A stretch of DNA of 64,000 nt from Arabidopsis thaliana. Its lineage: Eukaryota > Streptophyta > Magnoliopsida > Brassicales > Brassicaceae. Position 1 is the first letter of the stretch. Every line of letters starts with the position of its first letter. The notes beneath the pieces are model-generated. The model worked only from the letters and a program-made list of their open reading frames with translations, did not search any database and was not told the DNA's origin. The stretch is from contig NC_003070.9 in assembly GCF_000001735.4 (NCBI RefSeq), forward strand, positions 22,429,971-22,493,970, in the 5' to 3' direction. Shown here piece by piece: positions 53,385 to 64,000 of this stretch. The position numbers and the translations under genes are program-made.

Positions 53385-53794
53385 GTGAGTCTCCTTCAAC
53401 TTTTCTCTTCTTTTCTATACCCTTCCCTCTCTCTATTTCCTTTTCTCCGCCACAAACGGCTTCTGCGTTCCCTGTTTCCGCCGTCCTTACCTCTTCCAAT
53501 CAAATTGAAGATCCATACCAGAAATCGATCCTTCTCCGTCTCCGAATTCGCTTGATTAACCTCAGAAACTCGTATTGGTTTTCGCAAAACCGCGATTTGG
53601 CTTTAGACTTCACCGTTACCTGATTGGGTGAAAAGTTTTCCTTAACCCTATTAATGGCTTATCTAGGGTTAGAATCCAAAGGATTGTTTTGCTCTTGTAG
53701 TTAGCTATCTACTGGTTTTTTGTGGTATACACCGTACTTGACCAATGTGGTGAGGTCTTTTGCTTCTCTAACTGTATACTTCTCATAATTTCAG
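53385..53794 (+). other. Intron in the 5' UTR of VIP5
   Basis: A GTGAGT donor at 53385 and a TTTCAG acceptor ending at 53794 fit a 410-nt leader intron. The VIP5 start codon follows 52 bp later. First introns in plant leaders often raise expression. Inferred from splice consensus only. Confidence 0.6.
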
Positions 53795-53846
53795 GTGACA
53801 GTGAAAACCATTTAAATTCGTTACTTGTGAGCCTCCTTAGAAGATT

Positions 53847-55778
53847 ATGGGTGATTTAGAGAACTTGCTTTTGGAAGCTGCTGGGAGAACAAATTCAGCA
53901 GGGAGGAGTCGTCATCCTCCATCATCGAGGAGACGTGAGGGTTCTTACTCTGATGGTAGTAGCGATTCAAGGGATGATTCTGATGAAGATCGTGGCTATG
54001 CTAGTAGAAAACCCTCTGGGTCTCAAGTTCCTTTGAAGAAGAGATTGGAGGCAGAGAGAGAAGATCGAGCTGCTCGAGTTGAAGGTGGTTATGGTGATGG
54101 ACCATCTGATCGTGAAGGTGACAGCAGCGAGGAGTCTGATTTTGGAGATGACCTTTACAAGAATGAGGAAGACAGGCAGAAGCTTGCTGGAATGACTGAG
54201 TTTCAGAGAGAGATGATTCTCTCTGAACGTGCTGATAAGAAAGGTGATAAGAACTTCACTGAGAAACTTAGGTCCAAGAGAGAAAGTGAGAAAACCCCTG
54301 TTTCTAAAAAGGAGACTCAGCCTCTTCCGGCCTCTCGTGGTGTGCGTTCATCTGCTAGATCTGCAGACAGAGCCGCTGCTAAGGATGATGCCCTGAATGA
54401 ATTGAGGGCGAAGCGTATGAAGCAGCAGGACCCAGCAGCTCTCAGGAAACTGAGAGATGCATCAAAAGGTGGTTCAGGTAGTCGAGATTTCTCATCAACG
54501 AAGAGGAAACCGTTAGCTTCCTCCAATTTGAGTAGTTCCAGCCAAAGTGACAGTGATAGTAGGTCTCAGAGTGATGATGAAGGCTCGAATGGAGGAATGC
54601 TAGACAGTGATGATGACAGGTCAGATGTGCCTACGTTTGAGGATGTTAAGGAAGTTACCATTAGACGGTCTAAGCTTGCCAAATGGCTAATGGAGCCTTT
54701 CTTTGAAGAGCTTATAGTTGGGTGCTTTGTGAGGGTTGGGATCGGAAGGTCAAAGAGTGGTCCAATTTACAGACTCTGCTGGGTGAAGAATGTTGATGCA
54801 ACCGATCCTGACAAGACCTACAAGCTAGAGAATAAAACTACACACAAGTACCTTAACGTCGTCTGGGGAAATGAAACCTCGGCGGCTCGATGGCAAATGG
54901 CTATGATCTCAGATGGTCATCCGCTGGAGGAAGAGTATAGGCAATGGATCAGAGAGGTTGAGCGAACAAATGGTCGCATGCCCACAAAGCAAGATATATC
55001 GGAGAAGAAAGAAGCGATACAAAGAACAAACAGTTTTGTTTACTCTGCGGAAACTGTTAAACAGATGCTGCAGGAGAAAAAATCTGCGTCAGTCAGGCCA
55101 ATGAATGTTGCGGCCGAGAAAGATCGGCTTAGAAAAGAATTGGAAATTGCGCAGAGCAAAAACGATGAAGCAGGTGTAGAGAGGATCAAGTCGAAAATCA
55201 AACAGCTCGACGCTTCACGGAACAAGAAAGGGGTAGATAAAAAAGCGCTTAAACTTGCTGAGATGAACAAGAAGAACAGAGCCGAGAATTTCAAGAACGC
55301 ATCTGAGGTAAAATCAATAACTGCTAGTCTCAAAGCCGGTGAAGCAGGGTATGATCCGTTTTCAAGAAGATGGACCCGATCATCAAACTACTACAACGGG
55401 AAAAACAAGGGGAAAGATGGAGAAGAGAACGAGGCAGCGGTTGCAGCAGCGGTTGAGACCAATGGAGCAGATGCAGGAGCAGGTGTTGAAGCGACAGAAG
55501 CAGCTTTAGAAGCAGCTGCAGAGGCAGGAAAGCTAATAGACACAAGAGCTCCAATAGGTCAAGGAGCAGAACACAATCAGCTTCATAACTTTGAATTGTC
55601 GTTATCGCTAACGGCTTTACAGAAGTACGGAGGACCTCAAGGAGTACAGAAAGCGTTCATGGCGAGGAAGCAACTGACCGAAGCAACTGTGGGATGCAGA
55701 GTCGCAGAGAACGATGGCAAGAGACATGGCCTTACGTTAACTGTTAGTGATTACAAGAGAAGGAGAGGTCTTCTCTGA
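53847..55778 (+). CDS. VIP5: PAF1-complex subunit VIP5 (RTF1 homologue, Plus-3 protein)
   Basis: A single coding exon of 643 codons. The N-terminal third is highly charged and Ser-rich, with acidic patches (SDSRDDSDEDRG) and a basic Arg/Lys stretch. The Plus-3 domain runs from about residue 265 to 395, starting at VKEVTIRRSKLAKWLMEPFF and including GCFVRVGIG, named for its three conserved basic residues. A coiled segment (KDRLRKELEIAQ) and an Ala/Glu-rich tail follow. RTF1 supports elongation by RNA polymerase II and H2B ubiquitination. In Arabidopsis VIP5 is needed for FLC expression and late flowering. The ATG is the first in the spliced leader and gives the family's usual size. Confidence 0.95.
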   Translation: MGDLENLLLEAAGRTNSAGRSRHPPSSRRREGSYSDGSSDSRDDSDEDRGYASRKPSGSQVPLKKRLEAEREDRAARVEGGYGDGPSDREGDSSEESDFGDDLYKNEEDRQKLAGMTEFQREMILSERADKKGDKNFTEKLRSKRESEKTPVSKKETQPLPASRGVRSSARSADRAAAKDDALNELRAKRMKQQDPAALRKLRDASKGGSGSRDFSSTKRKPLASSNLSSSSQSDSDSRSQSDDEGSNGGMLDSDDDRSDVPTFEDVKEVTIRRSKLAKWLMEPFFEELIVGCFVRVGIGRSKSGPIYRLCWVKNVDATDPDKTYKLENKTTHKYLNVVWGNETSAARWQMAMISDGHPLEEEYRQWIREVERTNGRMPTKQDISEKKEAIQRTNSFVYSAETVKQMLQEKKSASVRPMNVAAEKDRLRKELEIAQSKNDEAGVERIKSKIKQLDASRNKKGVDKKALKLAEMNKKNRAENFKNASEVKSITASLKAGEAGYDPFSRRWTRSSNYYNGKNKGKDGEENEAAVAAAVETNGADAGAGVEATEAALEAAAEAGKLIDTRAPIGQGAEHNQLHNFELSLSLTALQKYGGPQGVQKAFMARKQLTEATVGCRVAENDGKRHGLTLTVSDYKRRRGLL

Positions 55779-56762
55779 TTTATTTGCATTTTTTTCAAGT
55801 CTCAGTGTTTCATTATCTTCTGAAAACTGCTTCTTGGTTCTTCTTTTCTTCATATCTTTCTTTTGTACTCCACAAAATATGTTTAGATCAGTTTGTTTTT
55901 TCTTGAAATATTTTTGTACTCGTTTTTGTGTGAACTCTCCTGATTAGTGTATGACTGCATGAAATTAGAAAATCAAGTCTTTTGCAGTTTTGCTACTCTT
56001 AATTAGATGAATTTAGTTATGAGCTAATTAACAGTTCAATATTAGTTTGGTTTTGTAGAAGTTAGTGATTATGCAATCATCATGCTCGTGTATGGATCGT
56101 GGACGATAAAAACAAATTACTCGTAACACAATTGAAAGAGAAGTGTTGACTTATCAATAAAATCCAATATCTGTCATTATAATGCAAATATATTTTATAA
56201 GAATAAAATCTTTTTTATATTAATAATTTATTATACAAAAAAATATACCATTGAGTTTTAAAATACATTTCAACCACCAACCTTATTATTGCATATGGTG
56301 AGTCAATAATTAGTGTTTCAATTGCTCAAGAAACCGATTAAAGTCATGGTTATGCTTGGAAACTATCTCTTGCATGTGTTTCCAAGTAATGAATCATATA
56401 AGGTGAATAATATTTTTCTAATTGGTCTGGTCTGATTGTTTCTAGTGAGTTTCTTCCATGGATAACCATGATTGGTCCTAATTGACATTTTTAGCTATTT
56501 ACCTTATTAAACTAACTAAAAACCTAAAATAATACTTTTATTAATTCTAGTAATTTGATACATCAAAACTAGAACTCTACCACACTCTTCATATGATAGT
56601 TAAGTAAAAAACTATTCGCACTTATTATAATACTATTTTGTATTGGTGATCTCACTAATACTAATACACACAACCTCTAGCCTTACAAAAAATAAAAATA
56701 AAAATCTCTTACAGAAGAACAAGTCTGTCTTTTGCAAACATTGTTTGAAGAAAAGAAATCAA
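55779..56762. other. Spacer between VIP5 and the GT32 gene
   Basis: The left part is VIP5 3' UTR. The rest is AT-rich with no supported gene. Two near-identical AATAATT(A/T) stretches around 56200-56240 are simple sequence only. Confidence 0.45.
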
Positions 56763-58073
56763 ATGATGGAACAGAGCAGAAGAACAGAACAAGTTCTGTT
56801 AGTGCAGAGATTAAAAAGATTGATAGTCTCCTTTGTTTTTTGTCTTCCCATGTCTCTTCTTGGTCTCCTTCTCATGCTTCTCTTAATCTATAACAGCTTC
56901 TCTGTTTTCTCTCTTCATCTTGTTCCCAACCAACCTATTCAATCCACTCTTTCACCAACTCATCTTCAGATTCTTCATCACCAGACATCAACATCATCAT
57001 CTGTGTCAGATTCTTCATTGTTACTTGTGGTGAAAGAAACCTCTTTAGGGTTCATACAGAAGCAGAACGTTTCGTCGACGAGGATAGAGAAAAAGACGAG
57101 GAGATTCAAGAGAAGTACCGAGTTAACTCCTGCGATAACACAGCGGTTACAAGTCAAATCAAGACAAAGATTCCAGACGAGGGTCAAGTCTTTGTTGTCC
57201 AAATCTTCTTGTGAGTCACTCTTCTTCATGACTTGGATCTCCTCCATAGAATCTTTCGGTGATCGAGAGCGATTCACTATAGAAAGTCTCTTCAAATTTC
57301 ACCCAAATGGCTGTTTGATCTTGGTCTCAAACTCATTTGACTGTGACAGAGGAACCTTAATCTTGAAACCCTTTACAGATAAAGGGCTTAAAGTGCTTCC
57401 AATCAAACCTGATTTTGCTTACATCTTCAAAGATACATCAGCAGAGAAATGGTTTGAAAGATTGAAGAAAGGAACACTCAGTCCAGGAGTGATTCCATTA
57501 GAGCAAAACCTCTCAAACCTTCTAAGATTAGTCCTGCTCTACAAATACGGCGGAATCTACTTAGACACAGACGTTATAATCCTCAAATCTCTCAGCAATC
57601 TCCACAACGTAATCGGAGCACAAACAGTTGACCCGGTTACAAAAAAATGGAGTAGGCTCAACAACGCGGTGCTCATCTTCGACAAGAACCATCCTTTGCT
57701 TAAAAGGTTCATCGACGAATTCTCAAGAACCTTTAACGGTAACAAATGGGGACACAACGGTCCCTACTTAGTGTCGAGAGTCATTACAAGAATCAAGATA
57801 TCATCCTCTTCAGATTTGGGATTCTCTGTTCTTCCACCATCTGCATTTTATCCGGTGGACTGGACTAGAATCAAAGGATTCTACAGAGCGCCCACGAATG
57901 AGAGCGATGCTTGGTTGCGGAAGAGGCTTACGCATTTACGCAAAAATACATTCGCTGTTCATCTTTGGAACAGAGAGAGTAAGAAACTCAGGATTGAAGA
58001 AGGAAGCATCATTCATCAACTCATGTCTCATTCTTGCATCTTTTGTAACTCTTCTTCTTTACATTTAAGTTAA
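56763..58073 (+). CDS. Golgi-type alpha-1,4-glycosyltransferase family protein (GT32)
   Basis: A single coding exon. From the ATG at 56763 (MMEQSRRTEQ) it encodes 436 residues; a longer in-frame start at 56643 would bury the membrane anchor and is less likely. One hydrophobic span at about residues 20-46 (LIVSFVFCLPMSLLGLLLML) makes it a type II membrane protein. The lumenal part holds the DxD motif in YGGIYLDTDVI, the nucleotide-sugar and metal site of GT32 enzymes, then HNGPYLVSRV and the C-terminal VHLWNR motif of the alpha-1,4-glycosyltransferase domain. Donor and acceptor sugars cannot be read from sequence. From recall it is AT1G61050. There are no introns and no sign of decay. Confidence 0.9.
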   Translation: MMEQSRRTEQVLLVQRLKRLIVSFVFCLPMSLLGLLLMLLLIYNSFSVFSLHLVPNQPIQSTLSPTHLQILHHQTSTSSSVSDSSLLLVVKETSLGFIQKQNVSSTRIEKKTRRFKRSTELTPAITQRLQVKSRQRFQTRVKSLLSKSSCESLFFMTWISSIESFGDRERFTIESLFKFHPNGCLILVSNSFDCDRGTLILKPFTDKGLKVLPIKPDFAYIFKDTSAEKWFERLKKGTLSPGVIPLEQNLSNLLRLVLLYKYGGIYLDTDVIILKSLSNLHNVIGAQTVDPVTKKWSRLNNAVLIFDKNHPLLKRFIDEFSRTFNGNKWGHNGPYLVSRVITRIKISSSSDLGFSVLPPSAFYPVDWTRIKGFYRAPTNESDAWLRKRLTHLRKNTFAVHLWNRESKKLRIEEGSIIHQLMSHSCIFCNSSSLHLS

Positions 58074-58577
58074 AACATGTAAAGTAAATTTCCACAAGAG
58101 AGATAGAGAGAGAGACAAAAAAAAGGACAAATCTTTGTGTGTTGTGAACATACAGATGTGCTGATCTATCTGCCATTCTTAGGAGCCGTACAAATAGGCA
58201 ATGTGTATTTTGTAATTTGTACATCAAAAGTGTTATATTTGCCGAATCGTGAAAAACTGCCGGATTTTGCATCGACAATTTGATTCGAATTTGTCCATTG
58301 CAATATCTTTTTGCTGTTTTAAATTGTTTAGCATTATGATCATTGTTATTTGCTCACTGCCGATTACGAATAATGTTTTAAAGTTTCATATATATCAATA
58401 ACAAAACCAAAGAATCACCATCATAACAATCTGAGCGTTGTATAAATCAAAAATTCCAAAAAAATGTTAACCATCCGAAACCAAAATAAGAAAATGTTTA
58501 ACTTTAAAAGACACGCACGAAACATAAAATACAAAGATAAATATTGAGATAAGTTTACTTTTGGAACAAGTAAACGC

Positions 58578-59762
58578 TTACATAAGTCTCACATCTCCTA
58601 CATAGTTTGTAAATGCATTAACACAACACGTCCCACTAAACAATAGTGGAACTTCAAGTATTACTCTTGTGATAATGTTGCTCTCGAGATTGTAGTAAGC
58701 TATGAAGAACTGATCTTGTTCTCGTGTATACTTTCTGTAAAACACAATTTCGCTACTACCAACCACTCCAGCAGCAACAACTTTGTTCAAATATCTATTA
58801 GGCAATTGGTAGATATGCTTTGACCATTGATGTCTCTCTGCATCCTCTAAAACCCACAATTCAAAAGTTTTAGAGAATTTTTTGTAACAAAAAGCACCTA
58901 ATTTACCCTTGACGTCGATAAAATTGAGGGTTTGTCCCATCTTTTTTATGTCTTGATTAATGTCAATAAAAGTAAAATCCTCAGACCTAACATGAAAGCA
59001 AGCGATCGTAAAGTTAGTTGAGACATCCGCTGCATAATACAAGATACCACTTATGCACATCGCCCTAATATCTCCCATAGGAAAATGAAGTGTGCAACAT
59101 TCAGTCTTTCTCCATAAGAGATTTTTGTTTCCAGACTCGAATGTGAGAACATGATACTTACCGAATTTGGGTAAGCGACACGACGACGAGGTTATACGCA
59201 ATACCTTCGACTGTTTGTCTATTGGATCATACCCAAAAATATATGTTTCATTTAGATATAACAACTCTTTCTTAATCTCGTTTATTCTCAGTTTGGGCAA
59301 TGCTAAAAACTCTCCTGTGATGGGATTAGAAATCACCAGCACTCTTGAATAATTCTTTCGATCATGTTCAAGACATAACAATCCGCCAACAGGAGGACTT
59401 GTTATAAGTAAACTGTTTCCACTTGTCCTATGATGAAGGGTGGCTACAAGAGACGTGTTCTCATCAGGGTTTCGAGGCTGAGGTGAAGTGTAGAAGAACA
59501 ACCCTTCTGCATTTTCGATGGTGAAAAGGATCCGCGGTGGGGCTGGAGACATGATCGGGAACAACATGTTGTAATATGGACGACGAATTTGTGATGACCA
59601 TAGCTTTGATACGCAACGACACTGAGCTATAGACTTCACTGGCAGTTTCGACAAGATCTTAGCAGTGAAGAGATCAACATGGATAGCATCAAAATAATCT
59701 GTTTCGTCGTCCCCAGAGGTTGTGGACTTCTGATGGTTCATGGTGAATGGATCAAAGGTCAA
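58578..59762 (-). CDS. F-box protein with F-box-associated domain
   Basis: A single exon of 394 codons. The F-box lies at about residues 30-65 (DLFTAKILSKLPVKSIAQCR then CVSKLW), the part that binds SKP1/ASK in SCF ubiquitin ligases. The rest matches the FBA type found in large Arabidopsis F-box families, with phrases such as GLLCLEH, VISNPITGEFLALP and FGYDPIDKQSKVLRI. The target is unknown. Two Met codons are possible, at 59762 and 59741 (MNHQKSTTS); the longer was kept. It converges on the glycosyltransferase gene. No frameshift seen. Confidence 0.9.
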   Translation of the reverse strand: MTFDPFTMNHQKSTTSGDDETDYFDAIHVDLFTAKILSKLPVKSIAQCRCVSKLWSSQIRRPYYNMLFPIMSPAPPRILFTIENAEGLFFYTSPQPRNPDENTSLVATLHHRTSGNSLLITSPPVGGLLCLEHDRKNYSRVLVISNPITGEFLALPKLRINEIKKELLYLNETYIFGYDPIDKQSKVLRITSSSCRLPKFGKYHVLTFESGNKNLLWRKTECCTLHFPMGDIRAMCISGILYYAADVSTNFTIACFHVRSEDFTFIDINQDIKKMGQTLNFIDVKGKLGAFCYKKFSKTFELWVLEDAERHQWSKHIYQLPNRYLNKVVAAGVVGSSEIVFYRKYTREQDQFFIAYYNLESNIITRVILEVPLLFSGTCCVNAFTNYVGDVRLM

Positions 59763-59844
59763 ATGGTTCTATTTCTAGTGGCTGTTTTTTTTTGTGAGTT
59801 CAATCTTTTATATTTATAAGGGTTGATGAGTTTTTTTTTTAAAG

Positions 59845-60160
59845 AAGTAAATATCTTTAGATTTTCTTATATAAATATTTTGTATCATTAAGTTTAATGA
59901 CATCGCTTTTGTTTAATCCTCTTCCAGTTTATCAGTTTTAATTAGATAATGATATTTTAGGAAATTCGAAATTAATGTTATTGAAGATTTTCTATCAAAT
60001 GAATTTTTAGATACTTTTTATCTAAACATTTTGTATCCTTTAACTTAATGCCATCTGATTTATGCTTTTTCCAATATATTGATTTTAATTAGGTAGAGAT
60101 ATTTTCGTATTTTTTAAATAGGTGTAATTGTAAATTTTTATATCAAATTTATTGGTTATA
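59845..60160. repeat. Two-copy imperfect tandem repeat, period about 151 bp
   Basis: ATTTTGTATC recurs at 59877 and 60028, followed in each copy by matching stretches (TTAATGACATC/TTAATGCCATC, then TTTTAATTAG and GATATTTT). Weaker related pieces continue to about 60360. It is non-coding and lies in the F-box gene promoter. Confidence 0.7.
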
Positions 60161-60459
60161 ATTTTTAAATTAGTGTTATTGTAGATTTTATATCACATTT
60201 ATTGTTTAGAGTTTTTAAATTAGTTCTTTGACAGGAAAAAAAAGAAGAAATAATTTTAAATTAGTGTTATTATATATCAACTTTATGGTTCTTTATTGTT
60301 TTCAATCTATCGTTTTTGATAGGTACATATATTTTAAGAAATTGAAAATAATGTTAGTTTCCTCCATACTATTAAAATCATAACAACAATGACCTAAGAT
60401 AGTAAGATGATAACAACAATGAACATAACTATTCTAAATCTACAAAGCAGGTGTAAGTT

Positions 60460-61360
60460 CTACAGGCTACTCATTCGGATACCGGGATCTCTTGAAGGTT
60501 GAAAGTCTTTGGCCCTCGAAAGGGTCACATAGTAAAGCTCGGAGACAATCCCCGTGAGCACTATGAATGCTGCTCCAGCCCCAAACACGCCTTTCCTCAG
60601 TGATCGACAAGAAGGGGAAGTGTTACCAAAGTAGACACGGTACTTTGTATGGTAAGCGTTTCGTACAGAGCCAGCAAGTAAACACACTTGTGCTATGAAG
60701 AAGAAAACCCTGCAACAATCATCCTAGTTCCATGACATTCATATATGACACAAAACACTTGATGATATAATACATAGATTGTGAAGGAATAAAAGAGGAT
60801 GTTACCAGGTGGTGATGAAGAGAAAAATTGCCCAAGATCTTGAACCACTTGGTGTCAATGCTCTTCCACAGCATAAACATCGGCTCGCCACCATTATTAA
60901 GAGCTGACTCGCTAATAAGACCAAGAAAGAACCGACTCCGAGACCCGTTGCTATGTCCTTGTCATACACACAGTAGCTCAAATCTCTTGATTCTCTAGAA
61001 ATTTGCCACTGCAACAAAATCAGGAACAACAACACAATGAACACAAAACAGGACAAATCTCAACTCTTTGAAACAAACCAAAACAGAACCAAAGCTTTCA
61101 GCTTTCTATGAAACTAATTGAATTTTACAAAACCCAAAAAAAATTCAAGAACCCAACTTTAAGAATCCTAAGCAGATAGATCCAAAGATGTGAAATTGAG
61201 AGATAAACACACTAATAATCAAATAAATTTGACAAGAAATGTTTGAAGAATTAAAGAGAGAGAAACTGACGGTGGTTCTTCGTTGCTCTGCAGCAACAGC
61301 AAGACCAAAAGCAATGAGATCAAACACGAACACCAGAAGAAGTAGCAACACGGAAGCCAT
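60460..61360 (-). CDS. DUF1218 four-span membrane protein
   Basis: Three exons (61360-61271, 61008-60806, 60709-60460) give 180 codons plus stop. Exon 1 is a hydrophobic span (VLLLLLVFVFDLIAFGLAVA) with a charged end. Exon 2 contains the DUF1218 features: CVYDKDIATGLGVGSFLVLL and a Cys-rich loop with RCLCCG. Exon 3 has a further span, Cys residues and a hydrophilic C-terminus. The family is plant-specific with four predicted spans; some members (MWL) affect secondary cell walls. The role of this member is unknown. A (TTC)n tract at about 61408-61434 lies in its leader. Confidence 0.9.
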
Positions 61361-61439
61361 AGCTGCTCAATTCGAAGCAACACAAACAAAACCCTAAACT
61401 CAGAATCTCTCCTTCTTCTTCTTCTTCTTCTTCGACACT

Positions 61440-62049
61440 ACTGTTTCTGGATAATATCGCCGACGCGAAGAAGTCAAAAAACATACTGTGCTAAGGAAAG
61501 AGGAAACTTGTGAACGAAGAGGACACGTGTTATTAATTTTTTGTTTTCCATTCGCACGCTTTTTACATGCTCTTTTGTCTTTTCGAATATTATTTTGATT
61601 ATTGCTAAATGAAATTATAAGAGATAATTTTATTTAGTTGGTAAATCAACTTTTTTGTGCTCTAGTGGTAAGAAAAATTCACTATAAACTTTTTTAGCTA
61701 ACAATAATATCGGGATAAAATCTCATGGACCATTGGTTATTCAAAGAAAAATGCGATATTATACATAATCATGTTTTATTTATATTGGATGCGTAAGTCC
61801 AATCTAATTGGATACATAAAAAGTCATAAGATTTGAAAATGGTAACTAAAAGGCACTATTGTTTAACCTTGGTAGATAATCGAAAGCTCAAGCCAAAAGG
61901 GCTTAAAGATTTTAGATCTCCTTATTGTTGTTTCAAGGGCAAACGATATCTAGGATAAAAGTCAGAAAATGATCAAAGAGATAGAAAACATAGAAAAGAT
62001 TATTAAGTTTTTGATAATATATATTCATTATATATAAATAGATCATCTA
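61440..62049. other. Spacer between the DUF1218 gene and PDF2.4
   Basis: AT-rich. A single tRNA-A-box-like motif (TGCTCTAGTGG at 61658-61668) has no matching B box. No gene seen. Confidence 0.4.
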
Positions 62050-62500
62050 TCAACAAGGTCTGGTGCACAAACAGCGACGACGGAATCCACGGCAGTCACC
62101 ATCTGAAAAACCTTCATTGTGGCAAACATTAGCGCAATTGCTTGAGCTCAGACATGGTCCGTTGAACAAGTTGCTACTTGTTTCACACGTCCGTGCCTCT
62201 ACCGTGACCAGACCCATCACTACAAGACATTAATTAAACGTTATAGATTATTCGAACATGTAATTAATATGGGCTTATCCACAAGCTTCTGCATAATCAT
62301 ACATCAAATATGTTAACCAAAATACAATGACGGATACCATATGTATCATATTATGTAGACTTGCAAATATATTATGTAGATGATTACATGTTGACATGAG
62401 TTTTTATTTAGATGTATCATGATGGTATGAATTAAGAACCTGTGGCAAGGATCATGAACAATAGGAGAAGGGCTGAGTTCAAACGAGGAGAGACCTTCAT
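62050..62500 (-). CDS. PDF2.4: Plant defensin, PDF2 type
   Basis: Two exons (62500-62440, 62219-62050) give 76 codons plus stop. The signal peptide [20 protein letters not shown] then VMGLVTVEA is interrupted by the intron, as usual for plant defensins. The mature peptide starts near [14 protein letters not shown] and has eight cysteines in defensin spacing, with gamma-core [12 protein letters not shown] and a C-terminal Cys. PDF2 peptides are secreted, stable, and mostly constitutive or seed and flower expressed, with antifungal activity reported for relatives. From recall this is PDF2.4 (LCR-type name also in use). It is unrelated to the SCR-like array despite eight cysteines. Confidence 0.93.
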
Positions 62501-63223
62501 TTTTTAAGAGAGAGTTTGGACAAAAAGTGTTTTGAAGAGCTATTAAGGAAGAAAGTGAAACTTAATTATATAGGAACTGAAAATTGATATGATAAGAGAC
62601 TATTTATTAATTCATGTTGGACGTGTTTTTGTTATCAGATAGAGTGGTTGTTTGACCACAATATCGCCGTTTCTTTGGTTCTTGCTCTATTCACGTTTCT
62701 TTGGTTGTAAACAAATATAAAATTTGGTTTATGAAATTAAATTTTGGCAGAATATAATTATATATGTACATGTGAATGAAGATTATTAAAAATGTGAAAT
62801 TATTTAGTGACACAATAGTATCTGTGTATTTCGATGTGGCATTGAAGGTGCTAAATGAAGACATTTTAGTTTACAAATAAAAGTTAAAAGAAAGAAAAAC
62901 TTTAATATATAACAGCAAAACAATATTACATATTGTGGCAACACAAAAGGTCTTGCTTGACTTAAAAGGTTCTTAAAGCCTTTTCACTCAAAAGATTCTG
63001 TATCTCCGAGCTCCCATGAAACTTCTAAATCCTATTTTTTTGAGGGAGACTCAAAAATTATACACATTCAAAAGTCAAAAACAATAGGTTAAAGCTTATA
63101 CATATACATAAACTCTTTTATTGTTCGATATCGAACATTTTAGGAAAATATTTTACGCTGTTGAAAATAGCAAAAAGGAGTAGTAGTTGGGAACTTGTGA
63201 AGATGATCTGAATGATGTAATCA
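62501..63223. other. Spacer between PDF2.4 and the CHUP1-like gene
   Basis: The left part is PDF2.4 promoter, the right part is the 3' UTR of the next gene. AT-rich with no supported feature. Confidence 0.45.
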
Positions 63224-64000
63224 TCATGGGTTCGGATCAGAATCAGTTTGGATCTCATGAGCCAACTCTCTGGTTAGAGAATCAGCACGATCGTCGTGTC
63301 CTCCTGCAAATGTGTAGACTTTGAATGCAAACTGAAATGCCCGCCAAAGCATTTTAGCAGATCCTACTGTCTTCTTCAAACTCGGCTTTGCATCGGGGGA
63401 CACGAGCTTTTCGTCTCTCTTTTCCTGTGAATCCATTGTTGATACGATAAGATTTCGTACAACAAAAAGAGTTAAAAGGAAAGTTGTTTTAATAGTATTA
63501 GCAGTTAGTTACCTTCAATGCAAGTTCCATGCAATTTGATGAGATATCAACCATTGTTTCTTTGATCTGAATAAGTATATTGAAATCAAAGTGGATGTTG
63601 TGGCTCTGGAACTTCTTTGATTCTTCATCTTTGGTTCGATCCAAAGTGTCAATGTCTCCTTTGATCTGTTTGATTAATCATTGAGTTTTGGATATTTAAG
63701 TTACAAAATGTAGTTGAAATTAGGATCTTAGTGAAGATATTAAATAAAGTATTGTAGTTACCTTGGTGAAGTAACGTTCTACTTTATCAAGAAGCTGGTT
63801 CAAAGGAGGTTCTATTTTCATGTTCTGTAGCTCGGTGATCATACCGTGTAGTTTCGTGTACAATGCAACAGCCATTCTCATTGCTTCGAGTTTCTTCTGC
63901 GGAAACCCTTCGCATCGGGCAAGAACCTAAAAATTTTAGAACACTTTCACAATCAAGAATCACAAAAACAGAGGATATTAGATATGAAAGTGATGGTAAA
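63224..64000 (-). CDS. CHUP1-like protein, C-terminal part (gene runs off the window)
   Basis: Three exons are visible: 63926-63762, 63665-63513 and 63424-63224. The 5' part lies beyond 64000. The joined sequence (VLARCEGFPQKKLEAMRMAV, then ETMVDISSNCMELALKEKRD, then SAKMLWRAFQFAFKVYTFAG) is the conserved C-terminal domain shared by CHUP1 and related plant proteins. CHUP1 binds chloroplast outer envelope and short actin filaments to place chloroplasts; this relative lies in the same family and its role is unknown. From recall it is AT1G61080, whose upstream part is proline-rich. The stop TGA is at 63224-63226. Confidence 0.88.

Noticed and set aside
55330-55554. Leu-rich minus-strand frame opposite VIP5
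   Set aside because: Shadow of the Ala/Glu-rich VIP5 tail; no splice or promoter support.
61658-61668. A-box-like TGCTCTAGTGG as a possible SINE
   Set aside because: No B box within the normal distance and no tail or target duplication.

Overview
The window is nuclear DNA of a crucifer. Gene order, intron structure and protein sequences match Arabidopsis thaliana chromosome 1, and from recall I identify the block as roughly AT1G60930 to AT1G61080; no search was run. Genes are intron-rich with AT-rich introns and spacers, and about 20 protein-coding genes plus one tRNA gene were rebuilt by joining exons at splice sites. Where possible the joined length was checked by codon arithmetic.

Layout. 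1.1-8.9 kb: RecQ helicase RECQ4B (-). 9.4-11.9 kb: SnRK2.10 kinase (-). 14.6 kb: leaf ferredoxin FD2 (+). 15.4-17.1 kb: metal transporter IRT3 (-) with two perfect zinc-deficiency response elements upstream. 18.0-19.4 kb: COPI zeta subunit (-). 20.0-22.0 kb: a Helitron with a second, older 3' terminus inside it. 22.6-24.2 kb: GA 20-oxidase (+). 24.9 kb: a short pogo/Emigrant-like MITE. 25.3-32.6 kb: five tandem SCR-like secreted cysteine-rich peptide genes (+), duplicated together with promoter and flank sequence. 32.8-35.4 kb: plastid COG0354/IBA57-type protein (-). 35.8-40.6 kb: membralin (-). 41.1-44.1 kb: kinetochore NUF2 (-), flanked by direct repeats of its own 3' end. 45.0-47.7 kb: CPSF73-I (-). 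47.8 kb: tRNA-Arg(TCG) inside the divergent CPSF73-I/WAPL2 promoter. 48.0-52.1 kb: WAPL2 (+). 52.7-53.2 kb: a foldback Mutator-like element with a perfect 9-bp target duplication. 53.8-55.8 kb: VIP5/RTF1 (+). 56.8-58.1 kb: GT32 glycosyltransferase (+). 58.6-59.8 kb: F-box gene (-). 60.5-61.4 kb: DUF1218 membrane protein (-). 62.0-62.5 kb: plant defensin PDF2.4 (-). 63.2 kb to the edge: 3' part of a CHUP1-like gene (-).

The genes are mostly housekeeping and do not form one pathway. RECQ4-SnRK2-ferredoxin-ZIP is, from established knowledge, one half of a block duplicated elsewhere on chromosome 1 (RECQ4A, SnRK2.4, FD1, ZIP4). The fast-evolving parts are the SCR-like array and the repeats around it. 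I saw no wholly new multi-gene system. The best leads are the NUF2 3'-end duplication, a GC-AG intron in NUF2, the composite Helitron, the foldback element next to VIP5, and the structural variation within the peptide array.
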